Shown here in pieces: positions 23,054 to 34,585 of a stretch of 64,000 nt of DNA (positions are counted from its first letter, which is position 1; each line of letters begins with the position of its first letter). Source of the DNA: Arthrinium phaeospermum (lineage: Eukaryota > Ascomycota > Sordariomycetes > Amphisphaeriales > Apiosporaceae). The stretch covers positions 1,674,001 through 1,738,000 of the forward strand of contig QYRS01000001.1 of assembly GCA_006503535.1 (NCBI GenBank), read 5' to 3'. Both the position numbers and the translations under genes were made by a program. The notes under the pieces are model-generated. The model ran no database searches and was not told where the DNA came from. It saw only the letters and a program-made list of their open reading frames with translations.

Positions 23054-25006
23054 AGCTAGTTCTTCTGTTTTTTGCTCGCGGTACCCCTTTGGTACCGCGC
23101 TCATGAAATGATGGCGTCTGGCGCTCACTCCAAGGAAACTTGGATCACATGTGTTCTCGCGGCGTGTGTGTATATGTGGTGTTGTACGGATTCTCGATGC
23201 TTTCTCATGTCGGCTGGCGTTGTTGGGGATATACCTCTTGATTTTTATTTTGGCGGCACAATATCTCCTAGTTCTATCGGCATCTGGATGAAATTTTTGT
23301 ATCAGGGCAGCCTCCCCGGCAATCGGTTTAGGTCTTCTTCTTGCCTCAGTTCATCGACTCCGTCAGCCATGATGTTCCGAATGACGACTTCTATTTCGCC
23401 GACACCCAACCCTTGCGTGTCTGGCACAGCAGTCGTGCATCTGGTTTCTTCTACCACGATCCACCCCTCCAAGACTCTTGGACGGGCGGTTATTTTTTAT
23501 TTGCATAGGACTTTAGTGTCCCTCCTGCACCGAATCGGTGTCATAATTGCGCGGGCTTTAGTGGCCCCTTATTCGCAATCGTTTGGATTTGCTTTTCTCA
23601 AACATATCTGTCACCACTCGTCTTAGTTGCTTCGACGGTTTCCTTATCGCGTTTATGAAACAAAGCGATGTTACTTATTATCTTGGCTGCGGGTGGAGAA
23701 AAAATAGATGAATATGGTGAAGCCCAGGAGGCTTGGGTTTTCTGGTTAATAATTTTTAGTGGTTGTTTGCCTGGGAGGCTGGTCTACTATGGTTGGAGCT
23801 GGGCCCCCGGGAGAGAGAGCCTAAGAGTTGTTGTCGAGTGGTGGTGGCTGAATGAAGCTGTTAGGGGGTTGACCCCGAGGAGGAGGAGAGACAGGAGAGA
23901 GAAGCGAATGACTAGATAGTGATACCAGGTTAGGAAAGGGTTTAACTGAGCTTGGATAGGTTTCGTAGCTCTAACCAATATGAAAGCGAAATACAATATG
24001 TGTGCGGGACATTTTATTCTACAGTGGATATTCATTTGTTTTCGGTTCTTGAAGCCATATCTCTAAGCCTGTCGATAAAATATCACGTTCTCAAGGGGAC
24101 CATTCTCGTTCATGTATATACTTAGAAACTACAACAATCTTGAATCATACGTTTTCAAACTTGCCCTCTTAGTTATCTTGAGTTCGATGAACGGACCTGA
24201 TCAGGTCTTTGAAAACATGGGATTCGCAAGACAAAACGATCATGGTTCTGACATGCTCCATTCTCCGATATCGCGAAGTCCGCCACGGGCGATGTAGCGA
24301 ATAATCCCATGCGATATATGCCGCGACAATCAATCGGCTACTGTGTAGATCTTTGATTACAAGCGAACGCCCCATCAGTGTGTCGCCCCCTTGCACCCTT
24401 CTGTCTTTATCAAAATGTAAGCACTAAAGCACCTTAAAAATACCCCACAAGACCAGCTGCTTGCTGTGCCGCATCCGCCGCCGTGAACCCGCCCAGGACG
24501 CAGATACGGCCCTTTTCTGTCCCAGGGGTACGATATGTACGAAAACGGAAGGCCGCGTTGCCGTGAAAGGAAACCCAAACCCGTCTTCATGGGGAAGGCA
24601 GACGGATGGGATGTGGTAACACGATGCGGGGCTTGCCGCTTTCTCTCTAGACTCTAGATGTTCTCCTTCTTCTTCTTCTTCGTTTCCCACCCACTCGCTC
24701 GCTGGCCCGGCCGGCTTTCGCTCTTTAAATAGGTCACCCACTTCCACCATATGTACCTACCCTGTCATCGCGTTGCGCGGAAAACCGTACGATACCTCAC
24801 TCGGACTGTGCGCGCCAACACCGCCGCCTCCACACGGCGTTCGTCCTTTCGCTTCGGCTTGCTTTAGTGGCTAGGGGGGTGGTGGATGGGCAGAAAAGAA
24901 GAGGGAGAAAGGATCGATCGAAAAGGTACCATCCTTTTCTCACATACTGCAACCAAGGCTTGGAGGGAGGCGGCTGAGAGGCTGAAAGTATCTTACCCTG
25001 TTAGAG
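23054..25006. other. Intergenic; probable long 3' UTR of the homeobox gene
   Basis: The first kilobase is T-rich and frame-poor, fitting a 3' UTR. No gene recognised. The part from about 24.4 kb is probably promoter of the next gene. Confidence 0.45.
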
Positions 25007-26558
25007 ATGCTGCTGCTATATGGTAATAATCAATTCACACACCACCACTCCTCGCTAGTCGCAGTAGTGGTAGGCGTGTCGTCGCTCGTTTTTCCTACCA
25101 CTGTCTGGGCACGTCACTTGCTCCCGTCAGGCGTGTCGCCCGACGACCGATTTCTTCTTACTGTGTCTGCCCCTCCTATTGCTGCCGCCGCCGCTGCTGC
25201 CGCCGCTGCTGCGCCTCTCGCCATGCAAACCTACGCGGCGCCCCCGATCGCCACCATTACGGGCGGTGGGTACGAGGTCCCCATCGCGTCGGCCGTGGCG
25301 CTCCTGTCGGAGGCGCCGGCCCTGCTGACGAGGTACACGCCGCCGCCCGGCTGCGCGACCGACTGGTACTGGGACACCACGGTGGGCGCGGCGCCGGTCG
25401 TCCCCTCCGCCGCCGCCTCCGCCGCTTCTTCTGGGTCCGAGGGGTCGGGGGCCGAGGCCCAGTTGGCGTCGTCCCTGTCCTCCGTCATCTTCAGCGACCG
25501 CGCCCACAACGGCGAGGGGTGGGCCACCTGCCAGCCCTACCGCGTCGCCGCCCGGGCGACCTACTCGGCCGGCGTCTGTCCGGATCGGTCGGCGTTCATG
25601 ACTGTCTCCAAGATCACCAAGGTCCCGGGGCCGTCGGACGCTTTCTACCTCGGGGCTTGCTGCGCGACGTGAGTATTGACTATCCTTTCTTCTCTTCATC
25701 ATAACTCTTTTTATTGTGGTCTTCGAGTGGTCGCGGCCATTTTACTCCCCTTCTTGATTTCATCTGCATGCTAAATGGGGGGAAAGGAGTCTTGAAATTG
25801 GGTACTGTGCTTGCTTGAACTAACATAACCTCCGCAGAACTGCCACGCTGTCAGCATACTCAGGCGACAACAATAACAGGAACGGCGGCATTCTGGGGGC
25901 AACCCAGTACGCCTGCGTCGGCACACAAGAGAGCGTGGTGGCCACACGGTGGCTGGACGACCACCGCTCTGTGCTCGAGCGCGCGACGGGGACCGTCACT
26001 GCCGTCGCAGACCCCCTCTACATGGTCTGGCGCGAGAGCGACCTCGCGCTGCATCCCGAGTCGGACGCCAACTCGCTGCGGGCGGCCATGGGCATGGCCG
26101 CCGCCGCCAGCTCCTCCAAAGCCGAGCCAGCGCCGACTGCGACTCTTACGCCAGAACCGAGATCGTCGTTTCCGGTGGGCGCCATCGTGGGGATCGTCGT
26201 AGCTTTTGTGGTCTGTGTCTTGGCCATCTCGTTTCTGGGATTCGTCGCTTTCTCGCGGCGGGGCAAGAGGTGGACGGAACGGCGGAGAAAGAACGGTAGC
26301 AGCGATGATCATAGCGACGATATTCACGGGAACGACCCGCCGACACGGCAGTTAGGGGGAGGAGAAGGCCCCGACGGCGCGTTTGCCAGCGTCGAATCAC
26401 ATGCGCGATCGGGACCGGAGCCGGAAGGCCAGGGTCTAAAGGGACCGCAGATGATGCAGGGCAGCCGGGAGATACGGGGCAGCCCGTCGACGGGCGATAC
26501 GAGTCGCTTCAGGGATGAGTTTGGCGAGGTGGAACAAAAGGTGCTGCTCAACCGATGA
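25007..26558 (+). CDS. Predicted single-pass (type I) membrane protein, cysteine-containing ectodomain
   Basis: Unknown function. Exon 1 is 25007-25668 and exon 2 is 25838-26558, joined over a 169-nt intron (GTGAGT..CAG), 460 aa. The ATG at 25007 is chosen because it supplies a hydrophobic, signal-peptide-like segment (about residues 15-34, ending VWA). The alternative ATG at 25222 would leave no signal, which a type I protein needs. The ectodomain has an 11-Ala run encoded by GCN repeats (near 25180-25213), the motif TPPPGCATDWYW common in fungal cell-surface proteins of this layout, several cysteines, then a Ser/Pro/Thr stalk. A membrane helix lies at about 332-359, followed by a basic stop-transfer segment (SRRGKRWTERRRK) and a polar tail of about 100 aa. 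The layout resembles fungal wall-sensing or SKG6-like surface proteins, but no family is assigned. Confidence 0.75.
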
Positions 26559-27763
26559 TAATGCCGGCAGCCACGGGCAGAGATCTGTCTCGTCTCCCTG
26601 TGTGTGAGAGAGACAAAGCTGTAGTTTTAATTCCTAATTCAAAATGATACCCTTTCCTAATGGACTTTATGATGCTGGGATAGCTACTTAGGTAGGCCAT
26701 CATTTCTGTTTCATTGATGTATGCTGACGTGTGACAGCGTTACCACGAACGCCGACTTGTGACATTACATGTGCACGAGCTTCTTGCATGATCTTGGCCT
26801 GTTGCTGGTCGGATCAGTCATGAGATGGTCAGCAATCCTGGCACACTCACCGGGGCGGCCCTGTTACTTGCCTATGTTGCCATGCCCATACAGCAGGAAC
26901 GACGACGTCGTGCTCCGTGCAACTGCCGGCAAAACTTCGCGACACTAAGACCCAGCAGTAGCCTCCGACGTGGGGGAGGGTGTTCTAACCGGCATCGCAT
27001 TGTCGCACTGCCCTCCGACATGACACGGCCAGTGACCACTGACTTCCAACGCTTGCCAACTTTGCCCTGTTCACCTGCCTTGCTAAGTGCTTATGTACAA
27101 GAAGCTGCCTATTTAGTCGGTGGAGCTTGGCATTTAGAGGCAGAGAGGGCGGGCGGGCATTCTTTTTCCCCCCTCCCTCCTGCGAGACGTTCCCCTAATC
27201 TGGCCCCTAGCTCCCTGCCTAGCCCTGCCCCTCGAGCTAACAGGCGCGAAATGGGGGCGGCCAAGGTCCGCCAATCATGCCGAAAAGTCCATCATTGTTC
27301 TTCCTGCTGGCTGTGCTTCGGCGCTAGACAGCCTCCCGACACAGGCACCCACCGCGCTATCCTCCCTAATCCAATCTCGCCGTTGCGCATCCCCATCGGG
27401 ACTGCAACCCGACGAAATGATCAATCATCGTCCTTGAGCGTGCGCGCACGCAGGCCAGGGTACGTCACCATTAGCAGACCGAGCCTAGCCAGCCAGCCGG
27501 CTTGCTTACACTTACTATCCATGCTACTATACCCACGACACACAGCACCAAGATATGTACTTGGGCATGCATCGTCGTCCCCATGTAACGAATCATTTCC
27601 ACACCCCGCATTCGATCGTCGCTTGCTGCTACCCCGTTTTCTTTTATTGCCTGGGTTTGGGATCGGTAGTCTGAGGTAGATGGTAGATGCCGCTTGGGCA
27701 TGTTCCGTAGATGACAATAAAAGGAAAGAGAGAGAAAAAAAACAAGCGCCGATCATGGATAGG
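26559..27763. other. Intergenic before the tannase gene
   Basis: No supported gene. A 284-codon open frame at 26825-27679 is judged spurious. Confidence 0.45.
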
Positions 27764-27771
27764 TATAAAAG
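27764..27771 (+). promoter_or_regulatory. TATA box of the tannase gene
   Basis: TATAAAAG about 115 bp upstream of the ATG at 27884, a normal fungal spacing. The surrounding leader is CT-rich. Confidence 0.6.
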
Positions 27772-27883
27772 ATGCGCAACCCTGACTCGGCCGGGCCGTT
27801 GGACTTCCCTTTCTCCCGTGAACCATCGCACCGAGTGTTCCTGAGATTTGCACCAGATCCGGCTCCTTGAATAAGTAGAGACG

Positions 27884-29753
27884 ATGTTGTCATCCCAGGC
27901 GCCACTCTTGCTGCTGGCAGGCTCTGCCGCCACGGCCGCCGCCGCCGCAGCGCAATGCACCAAGGAGCGCTTCGAGACCATGCTCGCTGGCCACGAGGCC
28001 GCCAGCGTGGCCGACGTCTCCCCCATCGCGGCCGGCGGTACCTTTGGGCCCCCCACGATGGCGTTCCCGACCCCGGCCAAGAACCTGTCGGCCCTCTGCG
28101 CCGTCACCGTCAACGTCAAGTCCTCGGAGACCACCTCGTACAACTTCGGCCTGTTCCTGCCCGACTCGGGCTGGAACGAGCGGTTCCTCACCACGGGCAA
28201 CGGCGGGTTTGGCGGAGGCATCAACTGGTGAGTCCTGCTGCTGCTCCTTCCTTCTCCTCTCCCCTCACTCTCGTGGCGCCAAAGAGCAGGGGAGGGGGTT
28301 ACTCCAGTGCGCAATTTCTCGTGAGATAAAGACTGACTCGTTCAGGGTGGATATGAACATTTTCGCGCATCATGGGTTCGCGTCCATGTCGACAGACACT
28401 GGCCACAACGCCACGCCGTTTGATGCGACGTGGGGGTTGAACCAGCCCGAAAAGCTCATCAACTGGGGGCACCGGGCGATGCACGGGTCGATCGAGCTGG
28501 CCAAGCTCATGGTCACGGACTACTACGGCGGCGGTAGCAACTCCAACTCCACCACCACGGCGGCGGTGGCGGAGAAGACGATCAAGTACTCGTACTATGC
28601 GAGCTGCTCGACTGGCGGTCGCCAGGGTTTGAAGGAGATCCAGCACTACCCCGAGTCTTTTGATGGCATTGTCGTGGGTGCGCCAGGTAAGACTTGATCC
28701 AATCCTACGCATCTGACGGCGGCGAGTAGAATGTTTGTGTGCTGACCGGTACCGATCACAGCTTGGTGGACGACGCATTTGGCGGCGTTTACTCTGAAGG
28801 CGCCCCTCTACAACTTTCCCCAGAACGCGTCCTACCACGTCAGCCAAGCGCAGATCGAGACCGTCAAGTCGGAGATGCTGAAGCAGTGCGACGTCCAGGA
28901 CGGGGTGGAAGACGGCGTCATCAGCGACACGTTCGGCTGCCAGTTCGACTACGACAAGCTCCTGTGCGGCGAGGGCGGCGCCGCCGGCACCAACAAGACG
29001 AGCTGCCTGACGGCCGACCAGGTGCAGACGGTGCGCAACGTCTTCAGCGAGTGGCGCGAGGACAACGGCAGCACGCTCGTGTTCCCGGGCCTGCCGCTGG
29101 GCGCCGACCCCTCGGGCATGCTCGGCACCTTCAACGGCCTCGGCCGCGGCCTGTTCGAGAACTGGGTCTACAACGACACCAACTGGGACTACACCAAGTT
29201 CGCCTACGCCGACGTGCTCGAGGCCGACCGCGTCGACCCCGGCGATGCCGCCGCCGACACCTTCGACATGTCGGCCTACCGCGCCCGGGGCGGCAAGATC
29301 ATCATGTACCACGGCATGGCCGACATGGGCATCCCGACGGGCAGCAGCCGCGTCTTTTACGACAACGTGCACGAGGCCATGGGAGACGATACCAACAAGG
29401 AGGCCGACCTGACCGACTTCTACCGCTTCTTCCTGATCCCCGGCATGGGCCACTGCAACAGCGGCCCCGGCCCCTGGTACATCGCCGGCGGCAGCCAGGA
29501 CCTGCCCAACGTGACCTACTCGGTCCCGGGTCACGAGGACGCGGACCACGACGTCGTGCTCGCCATGATGCGCTGGGTCGAGGAGGAGAAGGCGCCCGAG
29601 CAGCTGATCGGGACCAAGTTCGTCGGCGACGACGGCGCCGCCGGTATCGAGAGCCAGCGGCCCATCTGCATGTACCCCAAGCAGGCCAAGTACATCGGCA
29701 CCAGCAAGGAGGACGTGAACAAGCCCGAGAGCTGGGAGTGTCCCAAGGAATAG
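27884..29753 (+). CDS. Secreted tannase / feruloyl esterase family hydrolase
   Basis: Extracellular serine esterase of the tannase/feruloyl esterase family, which cleaves gallate or hydroxycinnamate esters of plant polyphenols and cell walls. Three exons: 27884-28227, 28346-28686 and 28762-29753, with GT..AG introns of 118 and 75 nt, giving 558 aa, normal for the family. Residues 1 to about 23 form an Ala/Leu-rich signal peptide. Catalytic features are visible: CSTGGRQG with Cys202-Ser203 (nucleophile), HGMADMGIP with Asp416, and GMGHC with His459-Cys460. The Cys next to Ser and the Cys next to His form the family's CS-D-HC disulphide-linked triad. GAPAWWTTHL follows the second intron as expected. 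All key residues are present, so it should be active. Substrate (tannin, ferulate, or another aryl ester) cannot be told from sequence. Confidence 0.95.
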
Positions 29754-30176
29754 GACGCCAGTCCCTTTCGTTCGGAGAGAGTAAGGGAGGGAGGGGCTAA
29801 TAGCGACGCATTTGTGTGTATTTTTACGAGTCAATTTAGAAGGGGAATGATGGGCAACAATCAATCAGGTAGTAATCAGGTACAGATGCGATAATTCATA
29901 CGAGCGAGACATGATTCGTGCAAAAGTGGTTTCTTTACGTGTTCTTTCTCCATTGTAATGCAATAAAAGTCTAAATGAATCCCTGAACGAATGGCGTTTT
30001 GTTTCGAGTGCGGTCCGATTTGGAACGCTGCCCCGGCCCAGCAAATATGGGACGACACTGTCTCGTATTGTGCGACCTTTTGCATTACACCCCCCCAAAA
30101 TATCAATCCAGTCGCTGCCGTATTCGCACAATCATGTAAACCCCGATTACCCCCTCTCCCCAATTTCTTTATATCC
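29754..30176. other. Convergent intergenic region
   Basis: 3' flanks of the tannase (+) and methyltransferase (-) genes. Nothing else seen. Confidence 0.5.
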
Positions 30177-31156
30177 TCACTTCCTCGCGATGACGACCCA
30201 AGCCTCGCCGTAGATGCCGCCGTGCTCCTTCTTCATGGCGTCGACGGCCTGCTGCACAGCGGCGGGCCAAGCCGCGACCTCGTCCTCGGGCCAGCCGGCC
30301 GTCGCGGCTTTTGCAGGGGGGCTGACCTGCATGAACTCCAGCAGGCCCCGCTCGTCCTCGCCGTCGCGCGGCACGACGGACCGGACGAGGCTGGTCTGGG
30401 TCCTCTCCGGCGACCAGCCGGCCTCGGCCAGCATCGAGGCCAGGTAGCCCTCGGCGATGAACTCGGGGCCGTTCATGGGGACCGGGTGGGCGGCGGCCCA
30501 GTCGGCGCCTTTGACCTGTAGGTTGAAGGTGGTTAGCGCGGGGGACTTTCTTTGAGGTGATAGGGAGGGAGGGAAGCAAGATATGGGAATAAAGAACTTA
30601 CGATGGCTTGCGCGGCGCCAATCAGCTCCGACATGGCGAACTTCTTCCAGGTGGTGAAGACGGCGACGCCGCCGGGCTGGAGGGTGCGGTAGTTCTCGGC
30701 CAGGCCCTTGAGGTGCTGCTCCTTGGTGCCGAAGGTCGACACACTGAAGTTGTCGATGACGTGCGTCAGACAGCCGTCCTCGGGGAACACGGACGAGAGG
30801 TCCGCGCTGTCGGCGACCCTGGTCTCGACGGCGGGGTGGTCCTTGACCGACGGGGGCGCGCTCTCGAGCATGCCCGACACATAGTCGGTCAGGACGATGC
30901 GCTTGGGGGCGATGCCCCGCTCGGCGCACCAGGGCAGCAGGGCCTCGGTCGCGGTGCCGGGCCCCGCGGCGCTGTCGTGGATCACGGACTCGTTGGTCAG
31001 GCCCAGGTCGTGCTGCTTCAGCACCGCGGCGAAGACGTCGCGCGTCGTGTTGCCGGTCAGGTGGGCGTAGCGGGGCGCGATGAAGGTGAAGTACCGGCGG
31101 CGGAGCTCATCGGGGGTAGGGGCGGGGCCGGATGCGGGAGCGGCAGGGGCGGCCAT
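30177..31156 (-). CDS. Class I SAM-dependent methyltransferase
   Basis: Cytosolic methyltransferase of unknown substrate. Two exons on the minus strand: 31156-30602 and 30515-30177, joined over an 86-nt intron (GTAAGT..CAG), giving 297 aa. The Rossmann core shows motif I VIHDSAAGPGTAT (about 58-70), the acidic residue after strand 2 in IVLTDYVSGML (Asp91), VADSADLSSVF (about 114-124) for adenine contacts, and LQPGGVAVFTTW (159-170). This is the pattern of Methyltransf_11/25-type small-molecule O-, N- or C-methyltransferases in fungi, often found with secondary metabolism, though no core biosynthetic enzyme is nearby. The upstream DNA carries three CGGATCCG sites that may bind a Zn2Cys6 regulator. 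Confidence 0.88.
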
Positions 31157-31592
31157 CTTATGTATGGGGTATGTATGTGTAAGTGAGTTTGCAAGGGTAT
31201 TCGGCTAGGAAGGATGATTGGGCTGGAGAACGGATAAATAAAGAGGTGACACAGAAAAGAAGAGGGTAGACGATTGTGCCGAGGCGAAGTGATTTGTGTG
31301 TGTATATAAGTCGTTAGCTAGCTGTGCTGCAAGGGATAATGCAGTTGGATGAGGGGAGTGATGAACGAATGCGACCTTGGTAATGCGGTTGGTCGTTCTT
31401 TATATAGCCATCGCCCTTGCCAACACAGCCCGCGAGCTGGACGGTCTAAAGTAGATCTAAGTGGGGAGAACCGAATGTTGATTCCGGCTGCCTGCTGTAA
31501 GGGACAGTAAGCCGTCGGTCTCGTGGTGAGTTGTTCACTCTCGTGCGAAATAATCGGATGCAGTTACACTGTCGGCGCCGGCCCCTCTCTTG

Positions 31593-31606
31593 CTTCGGAT
31601 CCGAAG
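31593..31606. promoter_or_regulatory. Perfect 14-bp palindrome CTTCGGATCCGAAG (CGG-N2-CCG)
   Basis: Perfect inverted repeat with CGG and CCG half-sites separated by AT, the type of site bound by Zn2Cys6 dimers. It lies about 440 bp upstream of the methyltransferase ATG. A second copy is centred 29 bp away. Confidence 0.6.
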
Positions 31607-31622
31607 ACGTCCTAGAATTGGG

Positions 31623-31634
31623 TTCGGATCCGAA
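31623..31634. promoter_or_regulatory. Perfect 12-bp palindrome TTCGGATCCGAA (CGG-N2-CCG)
   Basis: Same core as 31593-31606. A third CGGATCCG core occurs at 31768-31775 without the flanking symmetry. Confidence 0.6.
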
Positions 31635-31767
31635 GCGTGTGCATGGCTGCCAATCAGGCTCCCTTATTGGAGTCAGAAGTAATTAATGACAAATCGGACT
31701 TGCTTGCATGAATAGTGCTATATTCAATTCAAGCCAGGTAATTATAATACAGCACCAAACGGGGGTG

Positions 31768-31775
31768 CGGATCCG
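31768..31775. promoter_or_regulatory. CGGATCCG core, third copy
   Basis: Eight-base palindrome matching the core of the two longer sites 140-170 bp to the left, so three occur within about 180 bp. Confidence 0.45.
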
Positions 31776-31970
31776 ATGAGCTGAGAATTACACGGTGGCT
31801 GCATGAAGCGAAACTAAGCGCGGTTGGCTATCTAGCTGGAACTTAGCAGCCGAACTTGAACTCTCGTAACCCTCAACTCAGCAATCTGAACATCAATTGG
31901 CCATTCCATCGAGTTGTTTCAGTCGATTATTTCACCACTCATTCTACACATCATCAACTTGTTCGAGCCT

Positions 31971-34585
31971 TCAGGCGACAGCGGCCTCGACTGGACGCGG
32001 CCGCGTATCCCGCAGCGCATTCTCGGCGATCCTGTTGGCCTCGGTCAGTCGCGACATCCTCGCGAGGCATTGCTTGCGCCGGGCCTGCGCCACCTCGTCC
32101 TCGCGCGCGATCTCCTCGATCTCGGCCTCGGTCAGGCTCATGAGGTAGTCGGTCGAGAGGCCCAGCAAGGGGCCCTCCTTGCTCGACATCATGTCCTCGA
32201 CGATGCGCTTGGTGACGTGCTCGATGAAGGTGCGCAGCGAGAGCTAGATGGCTGTTGTCAGCGGTCAAGTTTTCATACTGTTCCTTGGGTTAAGACTGCA
32301 TGACTAGGTACTCACCTCGTAATAGGCCTTGAGGATATCGTGCGCCTCGTCTTCGGTGTGCTGCGCCGTGCTGGGGTGCATGCGGACGTACATGGCGTCG
32401 AGACTGGCGTCGAAGAGGCCCGAGTCCACGCCCCCTCCCCCGCCCTCGGCCTCCGTGTGGGCCCGCGCCGCCTGCGTGGCCTCGAAGAGCATCTTGAAGT
32501 GCTGGAAGGTGTGGTTCTTGAACCGGATCCGGCGGTTCCCCTCGAGCCGCCGCGTAAACTCGGGGTTCGTCGTGAAGAAGGGGAAGTCGGCCTCCTGGCC
32601 GCAGTAGCGCTGCAGCTCCTCCAGCGCCCGCTGCTCCGACGCCTTGCTCATGCGCAGGAGGGTGTCGGCGAGCCGGTCGTGGGTGGCGTTCGTCTCCCCC
32701 GTCAGCCCGTGCTGGAAGACGTAGCCCAGCAGCAGCAGCGAGGCGTCCCGGGTCGCCTGTGCCACGAACTCGAGGTGCTGGCGCGCGATCGCCTCCCACT
32801 TCCGGGTCTGGGTGCGGTACAGTACGGGGAAGATGTCTGGGTTCAACAGGCCGGGGAGCTGGCTACTCTGGAAGTTGTAGATCTGTCTGCGTATCTCGGT
32901 ACGGAGCTCCGCCGGTGTCTGGGGACCATCGCCCAAGTGCGGCGGCATAGACAGGCTCGACTTCTTGGAAGCGTGCCTCTTTGACTTGGGCTGAGGCGAT
33001 CCTTCTGGGGTCGGTGGAAAGCTTGGTTGGCTAGTAGCAGGCGATGGGGCTTGTGGGTACTCCAACTGAGGCTCCTCGAACTCGTAAGTATGCCCGTCAC
33101 TCATCATGGCGTTGTCAAAGTCTTTATTACAATTCGACACGATGCTGCGCAGCCTCATCGTCTCGTCGGGGAGCCGCCACGGCCTCTCGAGCGCCTGCAG
33201 CGCATCCGTGTTGTACTCTTGAATGATGCTCATCAGGTACTGGAGACGCGCCTTGTGGTCGTCCCGGGGCTCGCCCAGCGACGCCTTGATCTGCAGCTCC
33301 CTGCCCAAGAGCTGCTTGACCTTCTGCTGCATCGCGGGGAACTCCTTGCGGATCTTGTCGCACAGGAGGCCGCCGAGGTAGTCCCGCAGCTTGCGGGACC
33401 CGCGGCGGGTGCTGGGGATCCTGCTCCACGGGGGCTGGCCGAAGAGGGTCGCCTCTGCCTCGTCTAGGTCAAACCAAGAGCCTTCGTCCCCGACGCGGTT
33501 GCGGACGACGAACCACCCGTGCTCCATCGAGCGGTAGAGGCCGTTCTCGCCTGCAGCGATTTTGACGACCTGGCCATGGTCAGTTATACGAGGGCGCCTT
33601 TCTCCCAAGTATTGATTGAAGACTGCGGGGTCATCTTACCATTTCGAGGTCCGATGCGCGGTCGCATTTGGTGAAGACTGGGATCAATCTAGACGAGTCA
33701 ACATGCTCCAAGGCATGCCGGAATATGGGCGAACTGTCAAGGTCGATGGTCGCCTCGGAGACGCAACTGGCAGACTCTCTGGTAAGTCAAAGGAAGTTAT
33801 CGGGGCATCGTCTCTTAGGATATACGCACATTACAATGTTCTGAGGCTTGCTCATGTATTCTACAATCATGCTTCTGATGCCATCCATCTCCGAGGTGTG
33901 GACGCGGATGTCATTGGATATGAGCCCGGGTATGTCGAGTATGCTGAAGTGAGCGCGCTGCGGCCCCGAAAGCTCGAACTTTAGCACCTCGGTGGCGAAG
34001 TTCTTGTCGCCGGGCTGTCTACCGGGTTTGATCCCCATGTATTGCTCCGTGACCTTGATCGAAGAAGTGAGCCGGGGAAAGAAGATCATGCAGATGGGAA
34101 TTGAATATTACGCGACGTACCTCTTCCATCAAGTCGGCGAACGTCTGGCTGTCCAGGGTCTCGGCCCGGTAGATGTACTTGTCGTAGGGATTGTCGTTGG
34201 AGTAATTGAAGATGTGGTCCAGCTCGAAGTCGGGCTTCACGATGGTGATGACCACCTCATCCTTGCTCTGGGGCGGCGTCCGGCGCGAGATGATGCGGGT
34301 GGCAAAGCGGGTGCACAGGCCGTGGCTTACGGGGAAGGGGATGGAGGTGAGGCTCTGTAATAGGGACGACTTGCCGGCGGACTGGCCGCCTACAATCACC
34401 AGCTGTGGGATGTCGATGTCTTGGCTGGCATCGCAGCTCTGGAGCTGGTCAATGGCGTCGAAGAGGATCTGGCTACTCTTGCTCGCGAAGGGGTCTTTCA
34501 GGAGCTCATCCTTGCTGCTGTTGCTGTCCTGCTCAGGGATCTCCTGGCTGTCTTGAGGAACGGGCTCTTCTTCGGTTTGACCCAT
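31971..34585 (-). CDS. Dynamin-superfamily (Mx/dynamin-like) GTPase
   Basis: Large mechanochemical GTPase. Five exons on the minus strand: 34585-34121, 34053-33830, 33778-33640, 33569-32316 and 32243-31971, all GT..AG and in phase, giving 784 aa. The start at 34585 (MGQTEEE) is preferred over an upstream in-frame ATG at 34660 because the family begins shortly before the G domain. Seen: G1 GGQSAGKSS (about 66-74), G2 region CTRFATRI, G3 LDIPGL (Asp195), G4 TKCD (266-269; dynamins usually have TKLD), a helical stalk broken by a Ser/Pro-rich, probably disordered insert (PAPSPATSQPS and following) where other dynamins vary, and a GTPase-effector-like C-terminus in exon 5 (TFIEHVTKRIVEDMM). No PH domain or transmembrane helix. 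This layout is like the Mx-like dynamins that are expanded in filamentous fungi; cellular role unknown. Confidence 0.9.

Larger units (their letters stand above)
31157..31970. other. Methyltransferase promoter region / 3' flank of the dynamin-like gene
   Basis: Holds the CGGATCCG palindromes listed separately and TATATAA-like stretches near 31301 and 31399. No gene. Confidence 0.5.

Noticed and set aside
26825..27679. 284-codon open frame before the tannase gene
   Set aside because: Arg/Ser/Pro-rich, no motif, overlaps promoter DNA and is contradicted by many irregular low-complexity stretches; most likely a chance frame.
28299..29864. 521-codon frame antisense to the tannase
   Set aside because: Opposite-strand shadow of a GC-rich gene; the sense strand has the full catalytic triad and clean splice sites.
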